From: JAAYJR01 sp964563975
GTDB lineage: Bacteria; Bacteroidota; Bacteroidia; Bacteroidales; Prolixibacteraceae
DNA length: 6,154 nucleotides
Assembly: GCA_964563975.1 (NCBI GenBank)
Contig: CAZLZJ010000091.1
Location: 1 to 6,154, forward strand
Direction of reading: 5' to 3'
Of this stretch, positions 1-6,154 are shown one piece after another. Under the pieces are notes generated by a model, which searched no databases, was not told where the DNA came from, and saw only the letters and a list, made by a program, of their open reading frames with translations. Both the position numbers and the translations under genes were made by a program. Each line of letters starts with the position of its first letter. Within the stretch, counting starts at the first letter, position 1.

Positions 1-1856
1 TTCTCTGCCTGCAAGGCAGCAAGGCGAGCCTGCTCCGCTGCAAGCTTAGCTGCTTCCTCTGCTGCCTTTTGTTCTGCCAGCATGCGGTTTTGCTCTTCTA
101 TGGCCAAATCAATTTTTAAGATCATCTCGGGCGGATAAGTTTCTGAAGGTTTTAGTTTCCCTGCTTCTATAAAAGCAGCTTTTGATTCATTGTACTTTTT
201 CTCTTCAAACAACCCGTCTGCCCGGCCAACAATATCTCTATACCGCTGTTCAAGCTGTTCTGTTTTGCTCAATATCCCATTTATCTCTGCTATCCGTCCT
301 TGTGCATATTTATCGCCCGAACGAATTTCCAAAGCTTGCTCATAAAAAGATTTCGACTCCGGATATTTCTGTTCCGTAAAAGCAATATCTGCCCTGCCAA
401 TCAATTCATTAAAACTCTTTTCAGCATTCAGAATAGTGTTAATATTTTCAATTTGCTTCCTTGGCCACTCCTCTTCGGGGAATATCCCCGATGCCTGCTT
501 ATAAGGCTCTAATGCTTCATCATATCTTTTCCTGTCATATGCCCTGTTAGCCGTAGCAATAAGTTTATCGTACAATGTTTTATTTGCTAATTCTGCCATC
601 AGCTCTTTTATCTCTGCTATTTTTGTTGTAGCTAATGAATCTTCCGGCTTGTAAATCAATGCATTTTCATAAAATGAAATTGCCCTGTCGTAAAACTGCT
701 TTTGAAACATCAGCTCTGCCTGAAAAATAGATTCTTCATAATTTTTTTGTTTTTCGGCATCTGCCGTTTGTTGCTGCATTATCTTCTCTATCTCATCAAT
801 CCTCTGCTTTGGCCATGACTCATCGGGTTTCAGCTGAAGAGCCTGCCTGTATACCTTCCCGGCTTCCACATATAAAACTTCTTTAAAAGCATTATCTGCC
901 GAGGTTATCAAATTATCATATTCACGATCAATAATAAGTTGTTTCAGTATTTTATTTATCTCTTCAATCCTTCGGGTTGCATGAGTGTGCCCCGGGCTGA
1001 CAGACAAAGCTCTTTGATAAGAGTTTTTTGCCTCCTCGTACTCCTTTTGATCAAAATGACCATCACCTTGCTGAATAAGTGTTTCCAATCGTTCTGCCAA
1101 TGCTTTTTCCCTCTCATTGGCAACCATAAGCATCCCTAAAAGATCATTTATTTCTGCAATCCTGTCACGTGGATATTGCTCTTTCGGAAAAATCTGGCTT
1201 GCAGCCTGGTAACCATCTAATGCATTTAAAAATTGTTCATTCTTATATTCAGCCTCTGCCTCTTTAATGAGCTGGTCATACTCCTTTTTCAGCTCCGCAA
1301 GTTCTGCCTTGGTCAACATTGCAAGATAATTTGACTCTTTATCAATCAATTTCGACTGAAGAATTGCCTGATCTATAAGATGCTTTATTTGTGCATCATT
1401 ATAATACAGGTCAGAAATAAAATTATCAACGCTTTCGCTGTAATATATCTTAAGAACAGTATTTTCCGAGAATGTGCGGTCGATACCCTCAATCTCAGTA
1501 AAAAGATTGATGTTAACGGTAAAGGGAGGGAAAAGTGGATTTCGCTGAAGAACATCTGAAGAGACTTTTGTATTGACAACTATCTTTTGGGGAAAATTTC
1601 CCGATGAAAAAAATATAAGTGTAAACTCATGATTGTAGTTTAACTCTATTTTATATTGTCCGCTTGCACCAATCCCATAATTATCAAGCCTGTGCCCGTC
1701 ACGAAACATTTGAATAACAGCATTATCTGCAGTACCTTCCTGAACTGTCACTGTTCCCACGATTGTCAATCCGTTACTACGCTGTCCAAATGAAAATATT
1801 GTAGCAACCGGCAATATGCATATTGCAAATAAAAAATTAATATATGCTCGTTTCAT
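1..1856 (-). CDS. Exported TPR-like repeat protein, 5' part (618 codons; C-terminus beyond left edge)
   Basis: Reading leftward from the ATG at 1856-1854, the frame stays open for 618 codons to the window edge, so the protein is C-terminally incomplete here. Residues 1-24 form a signal peptide (MKR, a hydrophobic core, then FSFG) with a likely signal peptidase I cut before Gln25, giving a periplasmic or surface location. Residues about 30-118 look beta-rich (GTVTV, GQYKIEL, FPQKIVVNTKV) and resemble the carboxypeptidase-regulatory-like folds often seen N-terminally in Bacteroidota envelope proteins; this is inference. A linker at about 119-190 leads to seven 48-residue repeats at 193-240, 257-304, 313-360, 373-420, 429-476, 482-529 and 539-586. 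These follow the pattern ADxAFxxKxYxxAxxxYxxALxxKP...IxEIxxIL, whose first 34 residues match the TPR small/large-residue pattern. From 587 an Ala/Glu/Gln-rich coiled coil begins and runs off the window. TPR-like arrays usually mediate protein binding; the partner and exact function are unknown. No strong Shine-Dalgarno precedes the ATG. The reading frame is certain, the role is not. Confidence 0.9.
   Translation of the reverse strand, partial: MKRAYINFLFAICILPVATIFSFGQRSNGLTIVGTVTVQEGTADNAVIQMFRDGHRLDNYGIGASGQYKIELNYNHEFTLIFFSSGNFPQKIVVNTKVSSDVLQRNPLFPPFTVNINLFTEIEGIDRTFSENTVLKIYYSESVDNFISDLYYNDAQIKHLIDQAILQSKLIDKESNYLAMLTKAELAELKKEYDQLIKEAEAEYKNEQFLNALDGYQAASQIFPKEQYPRDRIAEINDLLGMLMVANEREKALAERLETLIQQGDGHFDQKEYEEAKNSYQRALSVSPGHTHATRRIEEINKILKQLIIDREYDNLITSADNAFKEVLYVEAGKVYRQALQLKPDESWPKQRIDEIEKIMQQQTADAEKQKNYEESIFQAELMFQKQFYDRAISFYENALIYKPEDSLATTKIAEIKELMAELANKTLYDKLIATANRAYDRKRYDEALEPYKQASGIFPEEEWPRKQIENINTILNAEKSFNELIGRADIAFTEQKYPESKSFYEQALEIRSGDKYAQGRIAEINGILSKTEQLEQRYRDIVGRADGLFEEKKYNESKAAFIEAGKLKPSETYPPEMILKIDLAIEEQNRMLAEQKAAEEAAKLAAEQARLAALQAE
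99..1280 (-). repeat. Seven tandem 48-residue TPR-like coding repeats
   Basis: The repeat-coding segments lie on the minus strand at 1280-1137, 1088-945, 920-777, 740-597, 572-429, 413-270 and 242-99. They are diverged at the DNA level but align without gaps over 48 residues in protein. Conserved positions are an aromatic or Leu at 1, Ile/Val at 5, the small-aromatic pair near 9-12, Tyr near 17, Tyr/Phe near 24, Ala near 27, and an Ile-x-x-Ile pair near 41-44. Repeats 1, 3, 5 and 7 carry a Tyr-Pro or Trp-Pro pair at positions 36-37. Repeats 2, 4 and 6 instead have Ala at position 37 (HA, LA, YA). Linkers between successive repeats are 16, 8, 12, 8, 5 and 9 residues. Confidence 0.85.
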
Positions 1857-1882
1857 ACCACTTTTGTAATACTTCAAAAACG

Positions 1883-1890
1883 AAAATATA
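1883..1890 (-). promoter_or_regulatory. Possible Bacteroidota -7 element for the repeat-protein gene
   Basis: On the minus strand the octamer TATATTTT matches the Bacteroidota -7 consensus TAnnTTTG at all fixed positions but the last. It lies 26 nt upstream of the start codon and would give a leader of about 20 nt. No clean -33 TTTG/TTG is seen 19 nt further upstream (GTTT at best), and the sequence is AT-rich, so a chance match is quite possible. Confidence 0.3.
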
Positions 1891-2031
1891 AACAATAAAT
1901 TATTTAAACTGAATTATTTTAAAAAGTTCCTCCCCTGCCTTTCTCAATCTTATCAGTCCGGTAACGACAATTATCTTTATCTGTTTTAATATCGGAATAA
2001 AAAGAATCATGGCTGAAAATTAAAGTTTCAG

Positions 2032-2039
2032 TATATTTG
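2032..2039 (+). promoter_or_regulatory. Possible -7 promoter element abutting the recG start
   Basis: TATATTTG is a perfect match to the Bacteroidota -7 consensus TAnnTTTG and ends four bases before the recG ATG. If used, transcription would begin at or within a few bases of the start codon, giving a leaderless or near-leaderless mRNA. The expected -33 TTG position (about 2008-2012) reads CATGG, so the upstream element is weak. A second, poorer match, TATCTTTA at 1972-1979, could instead give a leader of about 60 nt. Confidence 0.35.
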
Positions 2040-2043
2040 TTAC

Positions 2044-4143
2044 ATGCCGGAATTTTTAGATCAGGACATAAAATATCTGCCCGGGGTTGGCCCTAAAAGG
2101 GCAGAGCTGCTCGCAAAGGAATTAAAAATTAAAACTTTTGGCGATCTGATATACTATTTTCCCTATAAATATATAGACCGGACAAAGTTTTATAAAATTT
2201 CTGAAATTCACCCACAAATGCCTCATATACAGACAAAAGGCAAAATCCAATCAGTCGAAACAATCGGCACAGGCAACAAACAGCGGCTGACAGCAATATT
2301 TTATGACAGTACGGGAAATATTGATCTTGTATGGTTTAAAAATATAAAATGGCATTCGGATAATCTTAAAAAAGATAAAGAGTATATAATTTTTGGTAAA
2401 CCAACCGAATTTAACGGCCGGATCAATGTGGTTCATCCTGAAATTGAAAATAGTGAAGAAAAGTTATTAAAACCATCGGGTATTTTCCGGGGTTATTATG
2501 TTACCACGGAAAATATGAAAAATAAATTTTTAAATTCCAAGGCTATAAATAAGTTACAGCTTACACTTATAAATCTGGCCAAGGGAAAAATTAAAGAAAC
2601 ACTGCCCCCTGCCTTAGTGAAAAAACTAAAACTTGTCTCATTGGAATATGCATTGACAGCCATCCATAAACCTGAAAATAGTTATGAGCTTAAGAATGCA
2701 ACTTTCAGACTTAAATTTGAAGAGCTGTTTTTTATTCAGCTGAAAATATTATCAATAAAACATAACCGTGAAAATAAATTTAAAGGTTACAGGTTTGAAA
2801 AAGTAGGATATAACTTCAATACTTTTTATAAAAGCTTTCTCCCTTTTAAGCTAACCGATGCCCAAAAAAAGGTAATTAAAGAGATCCGCCGTGATTTGAA
2901 CAGGAAAATTCAAATGAACCGCCTGTTGCAGGGGGATGTTGGAAGCGGAAAAACATTGGTTGCGCTAATGACTATGCTGCTGGCAATTGATAATGGCTTT
3001 CAGGCTTGCCTGATGGCTCCTACGGAAATACTTGCTCAACAGCATTTTAAATCTATTGCAAAGTTCTTGGAAGGCATGAATATTGAAACTGCACTGCTGA
3101 CAGGATCAACAAAAGCAAGTGAAAGAAAAGAGATTCATGAGGGTTTGATAACAGGGAGACTGCAAATACTTACGGGCACCCATGCACTGATTGAGGATAC
3201 GGTTAATTTCAGTAAACTGGGGCTTGTAGTTATTGATGAACAACATCGTTTTGGAGTGGCTCAGCGCGCAAAGCTATGGCAAAAAAATGATTTTATTCCC
3301 CCCCATGTTCTGGTAATGACAGCAACACCCATCCCCAGGACCCTGGCTATGACAGTTTACGGCGATCTTGATATGTCGGTGATAGATGAACTTCCACCGG
3401 GAAGAAAGCCGGTGCAGACAATGCACTTTTTTGATAATAAGCGTAAACAGGTCTATAACTTCCTGAAGCAACAGTTGATAAAAGGTGCCCAGATTTATAT
3501 TGTCTACCCTTTGATAACAGAGTCTGAAAAGATAGACCTGAAAAACCTGGAAGATGGATACAGGCATATTACAGAGATATTTCCTGAAGAGAAGATTGGT
3601 ATTGTGCATGGGCAAATGAAATCGGCTCAAAAAGAGAGTGCAATGCGAAAATTTAAAAAGGGGGAAACAAAAATACTGATAGCTACAACTGTTATTGAAG
3701 TGGGTGTCGATGTCCCAAATGCATCGGTAATGATAGTTGAAAATGCAGAAAGATTTGGATTGTCGCAATTACATCAGCTTCGGGGACGGGTAGGCAGGGG
3801 TGCAGATCAGTCATACTGTATCCTGATGTCATCATACAAAATTAGCAACGAAAGCAGAAAAAGATTAGAAACTATGGTGCGCACCAACGATGGATTTGAA
3901 ATAGCTGAAATGGATATGAAACTACGCGGTCCGGGTGACCTGGAAGGCACGCAACAAAGCGGTATGGGATTTGACCTGAAAATTGCAAACCTCGGAAAAG
4001 ATGTTGAAATTCTAAAACTTGCACGCCAGGTGGCTTTTGATATATTAAAGGAGGACCCTGCATTGCAGAATCTTGAAAATAAAATACTCCGGCAAAGTTT
4101 GTTCAGTAAGCAAACTGATTTCAACTGGAGTTCAATTAGTTAA
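2044..4143 (+). CDS. recG: ATP-dependent DNA helicase RecG
   Basis: RecG is a monomeric superfamily 2 double-strand DNA translocase that reverses stalled forks and remodels Holliday junctions, D-loops and R-loops in the cytoplasm. The 699-residue product is close to the E. coli length (693). The N-terminus has a helix-hairpin-helix-like stretch (LPGVGPKRAELL, from about residue 12), then the OB-fold wedge domain (about 60-150) that splits the fork. Helicase motifs are intact: Walker A GDVGSGKT (297-304), DEQH box (398-401) followed by RFG, motif III TATPIPRT (426-433) and motif VI QLRGRVGRG (578-586). The C-terminal region carries the RecG-typical DGFEIAEMDMKLRGPGDLEGTQQSG segment (about residues 617-641), which holds the translocation-linked TRG motif. 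The start is fixed: an in-frame TGA lies at 2014-2016 with no other start codon between it and 2044. No Shine-Dalgarno is visible. The downstream reductase follows after 15 nt, suggesting cotranscription. Confidence 0.98.
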   Translation: MPEFLDQDIKYLPGVGPKRAELLAKELKIKTFGDLIYYFPYKYIDRTKFYKISEIHPQMPHIQTKGKIQSVETIGTGNKQRLTAIFYDSTGNIDLVWFKNIKWHSDNLKKDKEYIIFGKPTEFNGRINVVHPEIENSEEKLLKPSGIFRGYYVTTENMKNKFLNSKAINKLQLTLINLAKGKIKETLPPALVKKLKLVSLEYALTAIHKPENSYELKNATFRLKFEELFFIQLKILSIKHNRENKFKGYRFEKVGYNFNTFYKSFLPFKLTDAQKKVIKEIRRDLNRKIQMNRLLQGDVGSGKTLVALMTMLLAIDNGFQACLMAPTEILAQQHFKSIAKFLEGMNIETALLTGSTKASERKEIHEGLITGRLQILTGTHALIEDTVNFSKLGLVVIDEQHRFGVAQRAKLWQKNDFIPPHVLVMTATPIPRTLAMTVYGDLDMSVIDELPPGRKPVQTMHFFDNKRKQVYNFLKQQLIKGAQIYIVYPLITESEKIDLKNLEDGYRHITEIFPEEKIGIVHGQMKSAQKESAMRKFKKGETKILIATTVIEVGVDVPNASVMIVENAERFGLSQLHQLRGRVGRGADQSYCILMSSYKISNESRKRLETMVRTNDGFEIAEMDMKLRGPGDLEGTQQSGMGFDLKIANLGKDVEILKLARQVAFDILKEDPALQNLENKILRQSLFSKQTDFNWSSIS

Positions 4144-4158
4144 TTTAAAATAGTTGAC

Positions 4159-5154
4159 ATGCAAAAAGTAACATTACAAGGAACAGAAATAAAAATAACA
4201 CCCTTAGCCTTTGGCGCCTGGGCAATCGGAGGATGGTTCTGGGGTGGATCGGACGAAAAAGAAGCAGTAACAGCAATTGAAAAAGCTATTGATCTTGGAA
4301 TGACCACCATTGATACAGCTCCCATATATGGATTCGGACAAAGTGAAAAATTGGTTGGAAAAGCTATTAAAGGAAAAACTGATAAAGTACAAATAATGAC
4401 CAAGTTCGGATTGTGCTGGGACCGTACCTCAAAACATCTGCATTTTGAAAAAACAAAGGACAACAAAGGAAGGGAGCTGTCTGTTTATCGTGTCGGCAAA
4501 AAAGAGAGTATTATTAAAGAGTGCGAAGACTCTCTGAAAAGACTTGGCGTAGACGTTATTGACCTGTATCAGCAGCACTGGCCCGACAACAGCACTGCAA
4601 TTGAAGAGACAATGGAAGCGCTGGCAATTTTAAAAGAAAAAGGTAAAATCAAAGCAGGAGGAGTTTGCAACTATACTGTGGAGCAATTCTCTGAAGCCTG
4701 CAAATATTTTAATTTGGCTTCAAACCAGATGCCATATAGTATGGTACTGAGAGATATTGAAAAGGAACTTGTGCCATTCTGCATTAAAAACAATAAAGCC
4801 ATTATAGCTTACAGCCCAATGCAAAGAGGAATCCTTACCGGCAAAATAACAGCAGATTATCCCTTTAAGGATGGAGATCACCGGCCGTCAACTCCATTTT
4901 TTAAAGAACCTAACCGGTCATTGATAAATAACTTCCTGAATAAAATAAAACCTGTTGCAGATGCTAAGAATATTACTATTGCCCAGTTAGTGCTAAAATG
5001 GACCCTCAGTCAAAAAGGAATTACCTGCGTACTGGCAGGAGCAAGAAATGCCCGGCAGGTAACTGAAAATGCAGCAGCAGTTGATATAAAAATCTCTGCT
5101 GAAGAAATGAAAATAATTAATAATGAACTGAATAGTCTTGAACTATCTGTTTAA
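4159..5154 (+). CDS. Aldo/keto reductase, AKR11 (YhdN/GS69)-like
   Basis: This is a predicted cytoplasmic NADPH-dependent oxidoreductase that interconverts carbonyls and alcohols; the physiological substrate cannot be told from sequence. The 331-residue TIM-barrel has the full catalytic tetrad: Asp52 and Tyr57 in the IDTAPIYGFGQSE segment, Lys82 in MTKFG, and His140 in LYQQHWPD. The C-terminal cofactor signature GARNARQVTEN (294-304) fits binding of the adenosine-phosphate end of NADPH. The opening FGAWAIGGWFWGG (18-30) and the overall length closely resemble, from memory, B. subtilis YhdN (general stress protein 69, AKR11B). A Lys/Glu-rich loop at about 86-115 appears longer than in YhdN. 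The gene starts 15 nt after the recG stop with no promoter or terminator between them, so it is probably the second gene of a recG operon. No Shine-Dalgarno is visible. Family assignment is firm; the subfamily is likely. Confidence 0.93.
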   Translation: MQKVTLQGTEIKITPLAFGAWAIGGWFWGGSDEKEAVTAIEKAIDLGMTTIDTAPIYGFGQSEKLVGKAIKGKTDKVQIMTKFGLCWDRTSKHLHFEKTKDNKGRELSVYRVGKKESIIKECEDSLKRLGVDVIDLYQQHWPDNSTAIEETMEALAILKEKGKIKAGGVCNYTVEQFSEACKYFNLASNQMPYSMVLRDIEKELVPFCIKNNKAIIAYSPMQRGILTGKITADYPFKDGDHRPSTPFFKEPNRSLINNFLNKIKPVADAKNITIAQLVLKWTLSQKGITCVLAGARNARQVTENAAAVDIKISAEEMKIINNELNSLELSV

Positions 5155-5203
5155 TAGCGATAAACGGTGATAAAAATAGAAAAAGGAGCAAATAAACATT
5201 TTA

Positions 5204-6058
5204 TTAAGAAGCCGGTTTAATAAGGCTTTTTAAAAACAGTATTTCTGCAGGCCACAAACTTTCATCGGGTGTCTCTAAAATCAGGGGGATCCCGTCGAAC
5301 CTTTTATCATTCATGATAAATCTGAAAATATCACTCCCCAACAATCCTTTTCCTAAACTGGCATGCCTGTCAACTCTGGATCCCAGCTCCTTTTTAGAGT
5401 CATTGAAGTGCATCCCCCTGAGGTATTTGAAACCGATCAATTTTTCAAATTCATCAAATACCCGGTCAAATCCCTCTTTTGATGAAATATCATAACCTGC
5501 GGCAAAAGCATGGCTTGTGTCTATGCAAACTCCTACCCTGCTCTTGTCGTTCACCTGTTCAATTATCTGACTGATCTGTAAAAATGAGTACCCAAGGTTA
5601 GTGCCCTGCCCTGCCGTATTTTCAATTACTGCAGTAACTCCGGAACTATTTTCAAGAGCTGAATTTATTGATTCAGCAATTATCGATATACACTCATCCT
5701 CACTAATTTGGTTAAGATGACTTCCGGGATGAAAATTTAATCTGTCAAGACCAAGCTGCTCACAACGCTGCATCTCAACGAAAAAAGCTCTCCTTGATTT
5801 TTCAAGCGCCTCTTTTTCAGGATGACCCAAATTAATAAGGTAACTGTCGTGAGGAAGTATCCGGGATGGATCATAACCATATTCCCGGCAATTCTTCTTA
5901 AAAAGTTTTATACTCTCCTCAGTTAAAGGCTTTACCTGCCATTGACGCTGGTTTTTTGTAAAAAACGCAAAAGCAGTTGCTCCGATCCTGTGTGCGTTCA
6001 ATGGGGCATTCTCAACTCCTCCTGCTGCACTAACATGGGCTCCGATATATTTTATCAT
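5204..6058 (-). CDS. nfo: Endonuclease IV (AP endonuclease)
   Basis: Endonuclease IV cuts the backbone 5' of abasic sites and trims blocked 3' ends in base-excision repair, using a trinuclear zinc centre in a TIM barrel. The 284-residue product matches E. coli Nfo (285) in length. All nine metal ligands are present, one residue later than in E. coli numbering: His70, His110, Glu146, Asp180, His183, His217, Asp230, His232 and Glu262. Signature segments include YIGAHVSAAGG (4-14), LPHDSYLINLGHP (68-80), VIENTAGQGTNLG (144-156), CIDTSHAFAAGYD (178-190) and MHFNDSKKELGSRVDRH (216-232). The start at 6058 gives the expected N-terminus just before the first strand. It is convergent with the reductase (49 nt between stop codons) and is read as a single gene within the window. 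Confidence 0.98.
   Translation of the reverse strand: MIKYIGAHVSAAGGVENAPLNAHRIGATAFAFFTKNQRQWQVKPLTEESIKLFKKNCREYGYDPSRILPHDSYLINLGHPEKEALEKSRRAFFVEMQRCEQLGLDRLNFHPGSHLNQISEDECISIIAESINSALENSSGVTAVIENTAGQGTNLGYSFLQISQIIEQVNDKSRVGVCIDTSHAFAAGYDISSKEGFDRVFDEFEKLIGFKYLRGMHFNDSKKELGSRVDRHASLGKGLLGSDIFRFIMNDKRFDGIPLILETPDESLWPAEILFLKSLIKPAS
5206..5231 (+). terminator. Possible terminator hairpin for the recG-reductase transcript
   Basis: An arm at 5206-5213 (AAGAAGCC) pairs with 5224-5231 (GGCTTTTT): eight pairs including one G-U, a 10-nt loop and a built-in T run. On the plus strand this resembles a weak intrinsic terminator 52 nt after the reductase stop codon. It lies inside the last codons of the convergent nfo gene, so coding constraint could explain the sequence. 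The T run is short and is partly used in the stem. Confidence 0.35.
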
Positions 6059-6079
6059 ATAACTTAATTAATTTTTTTT

Positions 6080-6087
6080 CAAAAATA
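6080..6087 (-). promoter_or_regulatory. Possible -7 promoter element for nfo
   Basis: On the minus strand TATTTTTG matches TAnnTTTG at every fixed position and ends 21 nt before the nfo start codon, implying a leader of roughly 15 nt. No clear -33 TTTG is found about 19 nt upstream; TTAG-like sequences occur nearby. The surroundings are rich in T runs, which lowers the value of the match. Confidence 0.35.
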
Positions 6088-6109
6088 AAAGAAAGAACTA
6101 ATCTAATAA

Positions 6110-6123
6110 GAATTTTAAAATTC
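6110..6123. promoter_or_regulatory. 14-bp perfect palindrome upstream of nfo
   Basis: GAATTTTAAAATTC is an exact inverted repeat without a spacer, centred about 60 nt upstream of the nfo start codon and about 30 nt upstream of the proposed -7 element. It could be an operator, but in sequence this AT-rich a palindrome may arise by chance, and no second copy is seen in the window. Confidence 0.2.
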
Positions 6124-6154
6124 GGAATAATTTTTGATAATACTTTATTTCAAA

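Larger units (their letters stand above)
1857..2043. other. Divergent intergenic region between the repeat-protein gene and recG
   Basis: This 187-bp gap separates two genes that point away from each other, so it should hold both promoters. It is AT-rich, especially at 1861-1925 and 1970-2040, with a more GC-balanced patch at about 1926-1966. I see no tRNA, riboswitch-like fold or convincing small gene. The only short frame with an ATG (at 2009) encodes four residues (MAEN) and is not credible. Confidence 0.6.

Noticed and set aside
182..1139. Plus-strand open frames at 182-379, 300-512 and 939-1139
   Set aside because: They lie antisense to the long, repeat-structured minus-strand frame, have no recognisable domain, and their codons simply mirror that gene.
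1385..1579. Minus-strand 64-residue frame
   Set aside because: It is in a different frame inside the N-terminal domain coding region of the repeat protein and shows no independent features.
3274..4124. Long antisense frames within recG (3274-3768, 3807-4124 and 3872-4063), considered as possible overlapping genes
   Set aside because: Their products are low-complexity Cys/His/Phe/Ser-rich strings typical of antisense translation, and the recG frame beneath them is conserved helicase sequence.
4140..4466. Antisense frames over the reductase start (4140-4466 and 4204-4392)
   Set aside because: They are shadows of a clearly conserved aldo/keto reductase coding region, with no start context or domain.
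5179..5188. AAAAAGGAGC, a Shine-Dalgarno-like sequence after the reductase
   Set aside because: No start codon with a meaningful plus-strand frame follows at the right distance, and the local genes do not use such sites.
5313..5495. Plus-strand 60-residue frame within nfo
   Set aside because: It is antisense to conserved endonuclease IV metal-binding segments and has no features of its own.
1..6154. A hidden multi-gene system (defence, CRISPR, transposon or prophage)
   Set aside because: All coding space is accounted for by four genes, three of them ordinary enzymes. No direct-repeat arrays, transposase motifs, terminal inverted repeats or tRNA-adjacent junctions are seen.

Overview
The window looks like chromosomal DNA from a member of the Bacteroidota, probably a Bacteroidales/Marinilabiliales-type bacterium. 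The evidence is indirect. DNA is AT-rich between genes, and none of the four start codons has a clear Shine-Dalgarno sequence. The intergenic gaps carry matches to the Bacteroidota -7 promoter element TAnnTTTG. One exported protein has a signal peptide ending in SFG/Q, followed by a repeat architecture common in that phylum. The lineage is inferred, because no rRNA or other marker gene is present.

Layout, left to right. (1) Positions 1-1856, minus strand: the 5' part (618 codons) of a large exported protein that runs off the left edge. It has a signal peptide, a small predicted beta-rich domain, a linker, seven 48-residue TPR-like repeats, and the start of an Ala/Glu-rich coiled coil. Because its stop codon lies outside the window, a stop-bounded ORF search misses it, yet it fills 30% of the sequence. 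(2) Positions 1857-2043: a divergent promoter region. (3) Positions 2044-4143, plus strand: recG, the branched-DNA helicase, full length with all motifs intact. (4) Positions 4159-5154, plus strand: an aldo/keto reductase of the AKR11/YhdN type, 15 nt behind recG and probably cotranscribed. (5) Positions 5155-5203: a short convergent gap with a possible terminator hairpin that reaches into the next gene. (6) Positions 5204-6058, minus strand: nfo, endonuclease IV, with all nine metal ligands present. (7) Positions 6059-6154: the AT-rich upstream region of nfo.

Functionally, recG (fork and recombination-intermediate remodelling) and nfo (abasic-site incision) are both DNA-repair genes, but they are convergent and not one operon. 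The reductase and the exported repeat protein have no evident link to repair. I see no mobile element, CRISPR array, RNA gene or toxin/defence cassette, and no new multi-gene system. The least ordinary object is the repeat protein: its seven repeats alternate between two sub-types, and the linkers between them alternate too. The recG promoter match, which ends only four bases before the start codon and suggests a leaderless mRNA, is the second point worth checking.
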